NCBI RefSeq assembly: GCF_001510895.1 | Contig: NZ_LPWA01000101.1 | Location: 1 to 64,000 of the forward strand | Length of the DNA stretch: 64,000 nt | From: Mesorhizobium loti | GTDB taxonomy: Bacteria; Pseudomonadota; Alphaproteobacteria; Rhizobiales; Rhizobiaceae | Direction of reading: 5' to 3' | Shown here: piece by piece, positions 1 through 8,332 of the stretch | Layout of the letters: every line of letters begins with the position of its first letter | How positions within the stretch are numbered: position 1 is the first letter of the stretch | Made by a program: the position numbers and the translations under genes | The notes under the pieces: generated by a model | What the model was told of the DNA's origin: nothing | Database searches by the model: none | The model's input: only the letters and a program-made list of their open reading frames with translations

Positions 1-27
1 GGCAGAGGGGGTGCTGTCCCGCCAACC
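1..27. repeat. Partial copy of dispersed palindromic repeat A
   Basis: The window opens with GGCAGAGGGGG followed by a GCTGTCCCGCCA-like stretch. This matches the outer part of repeat A as seen complete at 27212-27290. The rest of this copy lies off the left edge. Confidence 0.45.
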
Positions 28-100
28 TTTCAATCAATCCTGCACGGTCGAGGTTGGATCTGGGTAGAAATGATTCACGCCAAAGGCTCGCGTTCCTGCA

Positions 101-160
101 CACCCCCTCTGTCCTGCCGGACATCTCCCCCGCAAGGGGGAGATTGGCGGTCGCCGCCGG
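101..160. repeat. Dispersed palindromic repeat A
   Basis: A CCCCCTCTGTCCTGCCGG stretch is followed by CATCTCCCCC, a short loop and GGGGGAGATTGGC, giving a compact hairpin. Closely similar copies lie near 27.1, 27.2, 31.5, 31.6, 37.9, 38.0 and 47.8 kb, so this is a dispersed family. Together with 1-27 it makes an inverted pair upstream of the LysE gene. The remainder of 28-258 shows no gene. Confidence 0.7.
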
Positions 161-258
161 TTTCGCCAATTGTCAGCGCTGGCGCAAATGTTCCCGTTGT
201 AAAGCTCTTGCGAATGGCAGCGCATATGGTGAATGTTCCGCCACCGCTGGAGACCCCG

Positions 259-891
259 ATGCCCGACGCCGCCAATCATCTGACCTTCGCGCTGATCTGC
301 CTCGGCATGGTGCTCACACCTGGGCCGAACATGATCTACCTGATCTCGCGCTCGCTGTCGCAAGGGCCGAGGGCCGGGCTGATCTCGCTCGGTGGCGTGG
401 CGCTGGGCTTTCTGTTCTATGTGCTGTCGGCCGCTTTCGGCATCACGGCGCTCATTTTCGCCGTGCCCTACGCCTATGACGCGCTGCGCACCGCCGGCGC
501 GCTTTATCTGCTGTGGCTGGCCTGGCAGGCGCTGAGGCCCGGCGGACGCTCGCCCTTCCAGGTTCGCGAGCTACCGAAGGACAGGCCGCGCAAGCTGTTC
601 GTCATGGGGCTGATGACCAACCTGCTCAACCCGAAAGTGGCGGTGCTCTATCTCTCGCTGCTGCCGCAGTTCATCGACCCGGCCAAGGGCCATGTGCTGT
701 CGCAGCTTCTGGTCCTCGGCGTGACGCAGATCTCGATCAGCCTCACCGTCAACGCCATCATCGCGGTGACCGCCGGGTCGATCGCCACCTTCCTTGCCGG
801 ACGGCCGTTCTGGCTAGTCGTCCAGCGCTGGATGATGGGCACGGTGCTGACCTCGCTCGCCCTGAAGATGGCGACCGAAGCCCAAAGGTAG
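259..891 (+). CDS. LysE/RhtB family amino-acid exporter
   Basis: This 210-residue inner-membrane protein has the RhtB/LysE layout: an N-terminal hydrophobic helix carrying the family motif TPGPNM, a glycine-rich GGVALGF segment, and the central NLLNPKVA motif before the C-terminal helices. The family exports amino acids and their derivatives. The ATG at 259 is chosen because GGAG lies seven bases upstream and the length is typical; the frame is open back to position 70, but that stretch runs through repeat A. The substrate cannot be read from sequence. A paralogue lies at 37190-37801. Confidence 0.88.
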   Translation: MPDAANHLTFALICLGMVLTPGPNMIYLISRSLSQGPRAGLISLGGVALGFLFYVLSAAFGITALIFAVPYAYDALRTAGALYLLWLAWQALRPGGRSPFQVRELPKDRPRKLFVMGLMTNLLNPKVAVLYLSLLPQFIDPAKGHVLSQLLVLGVTQISISLTVNAIIAVTAGSIATFLAGRPFWLVVQRWMMGTVLTSLALKMATEAQR

Positions 892-903
892 CTGGCGCGG
901 CCC

Positions 904-1728
904 CTACATCGGCCGGCGCACCGGCCGGACCGGCTCCGGCTCGATCACCTTGCGATAGAGATGCCAGGTCGCATGGCCGAGGACCGGCACGACGACGGCA
1001 AGACCGGCAAACAGCGGGATCGAGCCGATCACCAGAAGCACCGCGACGGTCAGGCCCCAGAGCGCCATCTGCAGCGGGTTCGCCATCACCGCGCGCGCCG
1101 AGGTCTCGATCGCCGAGACGGCGCCGACATCGCGGTCGAGCAGCAGCGGGAAGGCAATCACGGTGGTGGCAAGCACCACGACCGCGAAGACGAAGCCTGC
1201 GGCGTTGCCGAGCAGGATCAGCGTCCAGCCCCTGCTGGTCGTCAGCACGTCGCGCAGGAAGGCGCCGACCGATGCCGGCGGCTCGGCGCCGAACAGGCTG
1301 GTGTAGATCGTCTGCGCGGTGAACAGCCACAGAAGGAAGAGCGCGAAGAGCAGGCCGCCGATCACCGCGATCGAGGGCAGCGCCGGCGAATGGCGCACGT
1401 CGAGCGCATGGTGCCAGCGGCTGCTCATGCCGAGCTCGCGCCGGCGGCTGATCTCATAGAGGCCGATGGCCGCGAAGGGGCCTATCAGAGCGAAGCCCGA
1501 CATCAAGGGATAGACGAGCTGGATGGCGTTGGATCCGGAGCTCCACCGCGTCAGGATCAGGCCGACGATCGGATAGATCAGGCACAGGAACACATAGTGC
1601 GAAGGCTTGGCCCAGAAATCCTCGGCGCCGAGCCGCAACGCATCCCACAAATCCGACGTGGTGATGTGGCGCACCGTGGGCTGCACATGCATCCCTCGCG
1701 CGTCCGCCATGACATGAAAGCCGGCCAT
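904..1728 (-). CDS. DUF2189 multi-pass membrane protein
   Basis: A 274-residue protein with about six hydrophobic segments, recognised as the DUF2189 family of unknown function. After a short soluble N-terminus the motif LGAEDFWAKPSHYVF precedes the first membrane helix. The ATG at 1728 follows a very strong GGAGGAAGG ribosome-binding site, so I prefer it over the upstream start at 1788. It converges on the LysE gene with 12 bp between stops. No function is known for the family and the neighbours do not suggest one. Confidence 0.75.
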   Translation of the reverse strand: MAGFHVMADARGMHVQPTVRHITTSDLWDALRLGAEDFWAKPSHYVFLCLIYPIVGLILTRWSSGSNAIQLVYPLMSGFALIGPFAAIGLYEISRRRELGMSSRWHHALDVRHSPALPSIAVIGGLLFALFLLWLFTAQTIYTSLFGAEPPASVGAFLRDVLTTSRGWTLILLGNAAGFVFAVVVLATTVIAFPLLLDRDVGAVSAIETSARAVMANPLQMALWGLTVAVLLVIGSIPLFAGLAVVVPVLGHATWHLYRKVIEPEPVRPVRRPM

Positions 1729-1894
1729 AACCTTCCTCCGTTTGTGTCGGGGGCGGTCACCGCCTGGGTGGCCGCCCGTGGCTGCCACTTCTAGAACGCG
1801 GTTATGATAGCCGATCTTCCGGGCAATGTCGCCGCTTTACGCGATTTTCATCGCCTGCCCGGCAAAAGCCATGATCGCCAGTATCAGAGGCCGG

Positions 1895-2551
1895 ATGACC
1901 AGCCTGACCACCGAATCCCTCCTCGATCTCGACAGACGCACATTGCTCAAGGCCATTGGGCTCAAGGCCATCGGCCTTGCAGCGCTCGGCGGCATTGCCG
2001 CCTGCAGCACCGCCCCGCTGCCGACCGGCGAAGGCGCCGGCGTGTCGTCCTCCGCTACCACCACGTTGAGCACAATCCGAACCTCAGCCGGTCTGCCGGC
2101 GCTGGTTCCGGATCCGCAGCTCGAACAGGCCGCGCTCCAGCAGGCCGGCTACATGGCCTCGCGCGCTCGTATGAGCCACACCACCGGCTGGGGCAAGGAT
2201 TTCGCTTCGCGCATGAAGGGCAACGGGGTGCGCGGCGCCGCGGGCGAGAACATCGCCGAGGGCCGTTTCGACCAGCAGAAACTATTCGACATCTGGATGC
2301 ATTCGGACGGCCACCGCCACAACATGCTCGATCCGGATTTCAGCCGCTTCGGCCTCGCCTATGTGCGCGACGGCCGCGACCCTAGCCTGCGCTATTGGGC
2401 GCTGGTGCTGCAGGTAACCTATTTTGCGGTCGCCCACCAGATAGAGGCCGGGGGCGCACCGGCCCGTTTGCAAGATGTGGGCGAAGCCGGTCAGGCGATA
2501 GCTCCCTTGTGGTCCCGCTCATGCGCTCGCCCAGAGTTCGCGGCAAGCTGA
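1895..2551 (+). CDS. CAP (SCP/PR1-like) domain lipoprotein
   Basis: The N-terminus holds DRRTLLKAIG, a hydrophobic stretch and the lipobox GIAAC, so the product is a predicted lipoprotein. A CAP domain follows, with AGENIAEG and WMHSDGHRHNML, the two hallmark motifs of bacterial SCP-like proteins. Family members are extracytoplasmic; their biochemistry is mostly unknown. Start 1895 gives 218 residues; 1871 is an alternative. The domain should end near RYWALVL (about 2405), yet the frame runs 45 more codons and its last 61 bp overlap the convergent kinase gene. The tail may reflect an indel or a natural extension. Confidence 0.78.
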   Translation: MTSLTTESLLDLDRRTLLKAIGLKAIGLAALGGIAACSTAPLPTGEGAGVSSSATTTLSTIRTSAGLPALVPDPQLEQAALQQAGYMASRARMSHTTGWGKDFASRMKGNGVRGAAGENIAEGRFDQQKLFDIWMHSDGHRHNMLDPDFSRFGLAYVRDGRDPSLRYWALVLQVTYFAVAHQIEAGGAPARLQDVGEAGQAIAPLWSRSCARPEFAAS

Positions 2552-3933
2552 GGCGCGGATGCGGCCGGGATCTCGACGCGAACCCAGCCTTCATCTTCCG
2601 AACCGAAGCCGACGGTGCCGCCATGGAGGCGAACGATCTGGCGAACGATCGCCAGCCCTAGTCCCGCGCCGGGCGAGGCCTGGTTGCCCTTGCGAAAGCG
2701 ATCGAACGCCGTTTCTCTCAGCTCGAGCGGCACGCCCTGGCCCTCATCGCGCACGACAATGCGGACCAGTGGCGCCGTATCGACCGCGGCACCGTTTCGG
2801 TGCGCCGGACCTACGGACACCCGCACAGAGCCCTCGCCATGCGTAAGCGCGTTCTCGATCAGGGCGCCGATCGCGTCGCGCAGTTGATCCGCTTGCCCCT
2901 TCACGAGCGTGGCTTCGGGGGTCGCATCCACGCTCAGATCCCGTCCCATGGCCTCGGCCATCGGAAGCGCAGCCGCGGCGGCCTCGCGCGCAAGCCGAGA
3001 CAAGTTCACCTCCGCCATATCGCCTACCGGCCCGCCCACGGCGCGTGCCGAATTGTCCATGCGGGCAAGATCGATGAGTTGACCGACCAGGCGCCGCAAT
3101 TGCGCCATGTCGCCCGTGACAGCCTCCCAGTCGATGCCGCCGCCGTCGATCCGGGCCCGCTGCAGGCGCAAATCGAGAACGGTCAGTGGCGTGCGAAGCT
3201 GGTGAGCGGCATCGGCGGTGAGGTGGCGCTCGGCCTCGATCGCACGCGCCATGCGTTGGAGGGCGTCGTTCGTGGCGTCGACCAGCGGCCTGATTTCTTG
3301 CGGCAGTCCGTCCGTCGACAGGCGAGCAGGCGAACTCGAGGGCCCGATCGCGGCCGCCTCCCGGGAGGCTCGCGCGATCCGGCGCAAGCTCCACCCGCAG
3401 ATCAGCCAGATCAATGGCAGAGCCCCCAGGACAAAGATGAGCAGGACGAGGACATGCTCTGCATGTTCCTCGAACAGACTTTCCGCCAGGGCCTCGAGGC
3501 TGGCATGCGCCCGCGCCACGATCAGGACGTGTCCGTCCGGGGCGGCGGTGGCGAGGGCTACCTTTTCGTCGGGCCCGATCGCCTCGACCGGTCCGACGGC
3601 TATCAGCGGCAGCGGACCGTCGAGGTTCGGGGATTTGGCAACCGCGTGCCCGCCCGCGTCGTAGAGGGTGTAGGTGAACTTCAGATCATGGCGCCGATAG
3701 GCCTCTGTCCATTCCGGCGGAGGCGCCACCTTCATGGACCCGTCGGCGGCCACGGACAGCCCTTGCTCCAGGAACTCATGCGCCTGTCCCTGCAACGAGC
3801 GCTTACGAAGCGTCTTGATCGTCCCGTAGACCTCAACATAAGTGAAAAGCGCCGAAGTGCCGACCCCAAGCACGAAGATCAGCAGCATCGCGATCGTGAG
3901 CCGACCGCGCAGGCTGAATGTCGCCGGCCTCAT
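2491..3933 (-). CDS. Sensor histidine kinase (QseC/TctE type)
   Basis: An inner-membrane sensor kinase of 480 residues. A first membrane helix (about residues 10-30) and a second (about 155-180) flank a 125-residue periplasmic sensor. The cytoplasmic part has a HAMP-like linker, the HisKA phosphoacceptor motif AAHQLRTPL with His244, and a HATPase with an N-box (ENALTHG), DEGQGVP and GAGLGLAIV. The start at 3933 overlaps the regulator's stop by ATGA, so kinase and regulator are translationally coupled; an upstream start at 3954 would lie inside the regulator gene. The signal is unknown. The pair lies divergent to the peptidase-CapA/exporter unit, which is its likeliest local target. Confidence 0.92.
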   Translation of the reverse strand: MRPATFSLRGRLTIAMLLIFVLGVGTSALFTYVEVYGTIKTLRKRSLQGQAHEFLEQGLSVAADGSMKVAPPPEWTEAYRRHDLKFTYTLYDAGGHAVAKSPNLDGPLPLIAVGPVEAIGPDEKVALATAAPDGHVLIVARAHASLEALAESLFEEHAEHVLVLLIFVLGALPLIWLICGWSLRRIARASREAAAIGPSSSPARLSTDGLPQEIRPLVDATNDALQRMARAIEAERHLTADAAHQLRTPLTVLDLRLQRARIDGGGIDWEAVTGDMAQLRRLVGQLIDLARMDNSARAVGGPVGDMAEVNLSRLAREAAAAALPMAEAMGRDLSVDATPEATLVKGQADQLRDAIGALIENALTHGEGSVRVSVGPAHRNGAAVDTAPLVRIVVRDEGQGVPLELRETAFDRFRKGNQASPGAGLGLAIVRQIVRLHGGTVGFGSEDEGWVRVEIPAASAPQLAANSGRAHERDHKGAIA

Positions 3934-4613
3934 GCGTCCTCCCCGACGAGGCAATAGCCGATACCGCGCTTGGCGTCGATGCGCACACCGGCGCGAGCGC
4001 CTGCAAGCTTCTTGCGCAGACGGGAGACAACGGCTTCCAGGGCGTTGCTGGTGACATCGGTCTCGAAGGAATACAGTCGCTCCTCGAGCTTGTCCTTGAC
4101 GACGACACGCCGGGCGCCGGCATGTATGAACTCTTCAAGCAATGCCGCCTCCCGACGCGTGAGATCGAGATCAACACCGTCGACGAACGCCTGGCGGCTG
4201 GCCGGATCGTAGGTCAATCGCCCGAAGCCTTGCGCGACCACCTCACGCCCGCCGGGGCGGCGCAGCACCGCCCTCAGCCGTGCTTCCAGTTCAACGAGGT
4301 CGAAGGGCTTGATGATGTAGTCGTCGGCACCGGCATTAAGGCCGCGCACGCGATCGTCGACCGCATCGCGCGCCGTGACGACAAGCGTCGGCAACTGCGC
4401 TGTGGCTCGCGCGCGCAAACGCTTGAGGACCTCCAGGCCATCGATATCGGGCAGCCCCAGGTCCAGTATCATCGCGTCGTAGCGTGTCGCCGCGATGGCC
4501 GCGAGCGCCTCGCCGCCACGGCCGACGGCATCCACAACAAAACCGCATTGCGCAAGATGCCCGCTGATCAGCTCGCGCATGGCGTCGTGATCCTCCAGGA
4601 GCAACACCTTCAT
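3930..4613 (-). CDS. OmpR/PhoB-family response regulator
   Basis: A 227-residue response regulator with a receiver domain (acidic pair E7-D8, phosphoacceptor Asp51 in LDLGLPD, Lys in IKPFD) and a C-terminal winged helix of the OmpR type ending RGIGYCLVG. It is transcribed first and is coupled to the kinase gene by an ATGA overlap. The start at 4613 puts MKVLLLEDHD at the N-terminus as is usual in the family; the frame stays open to 4679. The divergent 310-bp region at 4614-4923 carries a palindrome that could be its binding site. Confidence 0.92.
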   Translation of the reverse strand: MKVLLLEDHDAMRELISGHLAQCGFVVDAVGRGGEALAAIAATRYDAMILDLGLPDIDGLEVLKRLRARATAQLPTLVVTARDAVDDRVRGLNAGADDYIIKPFDLVELEARLRAVLRRPGGREVVAQGFGRLTYDPASRQAFVDGVDLDLTRREAALLEEFIHAGARRVVVKDKLEERLYSFETDVTSNALEAVVSRLRKKLAGARAGVRIDAKRGIGYCLVGEDA

Positions 4614-4923
4614 CGGGCTTTCCATTTCTTGGCGGTGCTCGCGCACCGCGCGTAGCCTGTCTTGATCATGCTCACACAAAGCAAAGATTTGCTGAATTTT
4701 GGAAGGACAACCCGACGTGGGACTTCGCCGCCTCAGTGTATTTTAGCGCGGGCTGTAAGCGTTTGGAAACCAGACTCAATTTTTGGCCGCGACGGCTGTG
4801 CTTCGTCAGGATGGCGTCAGCAAAGGTCGGCGGCAATGGTCTAGAAGCGCGGCGTTGAAGGGCTTGTCCTGCGCGTCTTCAACCGGACGGTTCAATCGTA
4901 CTTTCTCGCAATGGAGTTCTGCC
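4614..4923. promoter_or_regulatory. Divergent promoter region with 14-bp palindrome
   Basis: This 310-bp gap separates the response regulator from the P-loop gene and must hold both promoters. At 4680-4693 it contains AGCAAA-GA-TTTGCT, a perfect inverted repeat and a plausible operator. No small gene is convincing; the open frame from 4783 has no ribosome-binding site and no recognisable domain before 4924. Confidence 0.45.
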
Positions 4924-5979
4924 GTGTCGGCCGATCAATACTTGAACAGAATGCGGCTTCCATACTCGCTTCGCCATGTTCCGCGCGAAAGGCTTGCGGG
5001 ACTGACCGGCGTCTCCGAATCGCCGTTACCGGGCGACATCGTCCTCGCCTCCGTCGAGCGCATCGCGAAGAACTCCGCAGTGGAGTTGAATGATGGGCGT
5101 CGCTGCACCTTGCATGAGGGCGATATCGTTGCAGCGGTGTTCGGCAATCGCTACGCCACGCTGCAATTCGAAGGGCTGGCCCGGACGAACGGCGACTCCT
5201 GCGATCTTCTGTCGATGGGCGGCTTGTGTGGCCTCGTCCAGACGAAGCATGCAAGGGTCTCCGACCCGACCAAATTGAAGTTGATCGGCGCCGTCACCGA
5301 TCAGCAGGGCCGTCCGCTGACCATGCGCGACTACCGTCTGCAACCCTCACAAGCTGACCGTCGGCCCCACGTCACGGTGGTGTGCGGATCCTCGATGGAC
5401 GCCGGCAAAACACATACGGCCATGAGCATCATCAAGGGGCTCAGCAGAGCCGGCAAGGCCGTGGCCGGCATCAAGCTCACCGGCACGGCGACCGGCAAGG
5501 ACACCTGGAACATGCTCGATGCGGGCGCCTGCGTCGCCCTCGATTTCGTCGATGGCGGCTACCCGTCGACCTATCTGTGCGGACATGACGAGCTGATCGA
5601 GTTGCATCACCTTCTTGTCGATCATGCCGCCTCCCAGGGAGCGGACTACGTGGTGATGGAGATCGCCGACGGCCTGCTGCAGCGGGAAACCTCGATGCTG
5701 CTGCAGAGCGCCATCTTCGCCGGGGTGATCGACAGCTGGGTGTTCGCGGGCGGCGATCCCATGTCGGCCGAGTCAGGGGTGCGGATGATGCGCAGCTGGG
5801 GCATCGAACCGATCGCCGTCTCGGGCGTGCTGACCATGAGCAGCCTCAATATCCGCGAGGTTGAAGCAGCCACCGGCCTGAATTGCGTGAAAGCCGGCGA
5901 GTTGCAGGCAGGCTGGCTGAACGACCGCCTCGTGGCAAGGCTGCCGCCTGAGGCGGCGCATCTCAGGAGAATCGCGTGA
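4924..5979 (+). CDS. P-loop NTPase-like protein (BioD/DUF1611-like)
   Basis: A 351-residue soluble protein. Residues 1-140 form a beta-rich N-terminal part (PGDIVLASV, GNRYATLQFEG). A Walker A-like loop GSSMDAGKTHTA at about 154-165 starts a nucleotide-binding domain of the kind seen in BioD, CobQ and DUF1611 proteins, with VVMEIADGLL as a likely Walker B region. The GTG at 4924 is chosen because GGAG lies seven bases upstream; the frame is open from 4783. It is first in a three-gene unit whose next gene begins inside its stop codon (GTGA). I do not recognise a named family; a synthetase, kinase or GTPase role is possible, so function is left open. Confidence 0.7.
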   Translation: MSADQYLNRMRLPYSLRHVPRERLAGLTGVSESPLPGDIVLASVERIAKNSAVELNDGRRCTLHEGDIVAAVFGNRYATLQFEGLARTNGDSCDLLSMGGLCGLVQTKHARVSDPTKLKLIGAVTDQQGRPLTMRDYRLQPSQADRRPHVTVVCGSSMDAGKTHTAMSIIKGLSRAGKAVAGIKLTGTATGKDTWNMLDAGACVALDFVDGGYPSTYLCGHDELIELHHLLVDHAASQGADYVVMEIADGLLQRETSMLLQSAIFAGVIDSWVFAGGDPMSAESGVRMMRSWGIEPIAVSGVLTMSSLNIREVEAATGLNCVKAGELQAGWLNDRLVARLPPEAAHLRRIA

Positions 5980-8332
5980 ATCAGGGCCTCGTCTACCTTT
6001 GGAGACCCGACGCCGCGCGCCGCTGGGCGGCCGCGTCGAAAAGAGGCTCGTCAATCTGGGGCGTCTCGACATGGATGCGGACGGGCGACCGCACCTGTGC
6101 AACGACCGCGTCGAGGTCCGCAATGGCGGACGCCGCTACAAAATGGATCCGGCGTCGGAGACGTTCGAGGACGTCGCCATCGGTAACGCGAAGCCAGACG
6201 ACAATGGCGACTTCTGCTTCGAAGCGGGCAAGGGCGGCGGCCGGCTGGACAAGAACCCCTTCGCGCCCGAGGACTTCCAGCAACGCTATGTGCAGGCAGC
6301 GCATTTCGGCGAGGTGAACACCTTCTATCATCTGAACAGGATGTCGGCCTATATCGATGACCTGCTGCGGAGCCTGGGCGAACCCTCGCTCCCGCCGGTC
6401 GTCGCGGTCATCAACGCCCATCATGCGGTGACGGCCGCCAACGGCGTCAAGGACGGGCTGCACAAGGACCAGGACTGCTGCCATCCATTTCAGGGCGGAC
6501 ACTACCGGCTCCCCTGCAAGCGCAACACCGTGGTGGAGCATCACGCCGTCGCGGCCAACGGCGAAATTCATCTGGGGCCAGGGCGAAAACTTCTGGACGG
6601 CGGCGCTTTGGTGGAACTCTCCGGCGGCTCCTATCGCGCCAATGCCTCCCACAATGCGGGCATCATCTATCACGAATACGGCCATCACATCAGCCGCCAC
6701 ACGGCCGACTTCATGGCCAACCGCCTGCGCAAACCGCACCGTCAGGACAACCGCAAGGCCGCGATCGACGAAGGGCTTTGCGATTACTGGACGGCCGCCA
6801 TGCTCGAGACACCGCATATCTGGGCGTTCCACAAGCGGCACGATGACGAACTACGGCACCCGCGCAGCCTCGCTTCGCTCAAGACCATGGACGACTTCGA
6901 TGCGGCCGACGAAGCAGACCCGCACCTGAACGGCACGATATGGGGCGCCGCCCTTTGGGATCTGCGATGTGAGATGCAGCGGCGCGAAGTGTCCGGCGCA
7001 TATATGACCGACCGCATGGTGCTCAAGGCGCTGACCCTCATTTCCGCCGACTGCACCGCGGGCGACGACGTCAAGATTGCCCGGCTTCAACGCTCCAGCT
7101 ATTCCGGCGGCCTGGCAAAACTCCTCAAGGCCGACGCCATCCTCTTCGATGGCCGCTTCAGCGAACTGATCGTCGAGACCTTTGCACGGCGCAAGATTTT
7201 TGCCGGGCAACAGGCCAGCCCCGGATATGCCGTGGACGCTCCGACAACCGCCTTGCCGGAGAGCCTGAGGCATCTGCCGGCTGAAGACATTCCGTCGAGC
7301 CCGGACATCCTGTCGGCGTCTGACCTGGCGCGCCAGCTCGACGAGCGCGGCGTCGCCGAGTATTCGGTGATCTGCGCCGGCGATATCATGCTCGGCGATC
7401 GCACCAGACGCTCGATCGGGTTGTTCGGCGAGGATTATCCGTTCGCCGGCGTCCTGCCCCTGCTCAGGCGCTCAGCCATCGTGTGCGGAAATCTGGAAGG
7501 TCCGTTCGCCCGCGAGGCCGATCGTCAGGACCGCACCTATTCCTACCGGGTCGATCCGCGGCTTGCGCATGCGCTGAAGCGCGCGAACATCAATGTCGTG
7601 ACGCTGGCCAACAACCACCTGGTGGACTGCGGCCGCGCCGGCGTGATCGAGACCTTCGAGGCGCTGGACGCCGCCGGCGTCCACATGGTTGGTGCGGGAA
7701 GGAACGAACTTGCCGCCCACCACCCCGTCATCCTCGACGCTGGCCCCCTGCGGGTCGGCATCCTTGGATACTACTGGAACAGGCGCTGCGCGGCGACACA
7801 CGACCTGCCCGGAAGCGCCACGGACGAGGCCGAATGGCTCGCGGTCGACATCAAATCATTGCGCTACCGCGTCGACCGGATCGTGACCGTGTTCCATTGG
7901 GGCGTGCCCTATGTGAGGGAGCCGCACCCCGATGATCAGGCAAAGGCCCGGCTTGCTGTCGATCTCGGTGCCGATCTGGTCATCGGCCACCACCCGCACA
8001 TCATTCAGCCCTTCGAAATCTACAACGGGCGTCCGATCTTCTACAGCGTGGGCAACTTTGCCTTCGGCTCCGGCAACAGCAAGGCGGAAGGCCTGCTGGT
8101 GGCCGCGCATTTCGGAGCCCGGGAGACGGTCTGCGACATCTATCCGATCTACGTGAAGAACCGCGACCCCCGCGTCGACTATCAACCAAAGGTGCTGGGC
8201 GGGGCGGCCGGCCGGAACATTCTTCGCCGGCTCGCCGCGATGTCGGGGCCGAGCGCGGAGCATCTCGAATTGTCCGGCGGAACCGGCCGGGTCTCGGTTC
8301 TGCGACGCGCATTTGAAAAGACGGCCACATGA
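5976..8332 (+). CDS. Gluzincin metallopeptidase fused to CapA-type metallophosphatase; probable N-terminal frameshift
   Basis: A two-domain protein of about 780 residues. Numbered from 5999, the first half is a fungalysin/thermolysin-like peptidase: zinc motif HEYGH at 225-229, third-ligand region DEGLCDYW near 257-264, and the supporting motif HLNGTIWGAALWD. Residues 455-690 are a CapA (PGA_cap) metallophosphatase domain: AGDIMLGDR, GNLEGPF, ANNHLVD, FHWGVPY, GHHPHI, YSVGNFAFGS. No signal peptide is visible. AGGAG before the GTG at 5976, which overlaps the previous stop, marks that codon as the start, but it is one frame away from the main body (open from TTG 5999). One missing base between about 5985 and 6060 would join them into 785 residues. 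The fusion plus an exporter suggests processing of an exported peptide or polymer; that is inference. Confidence 0.8.
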
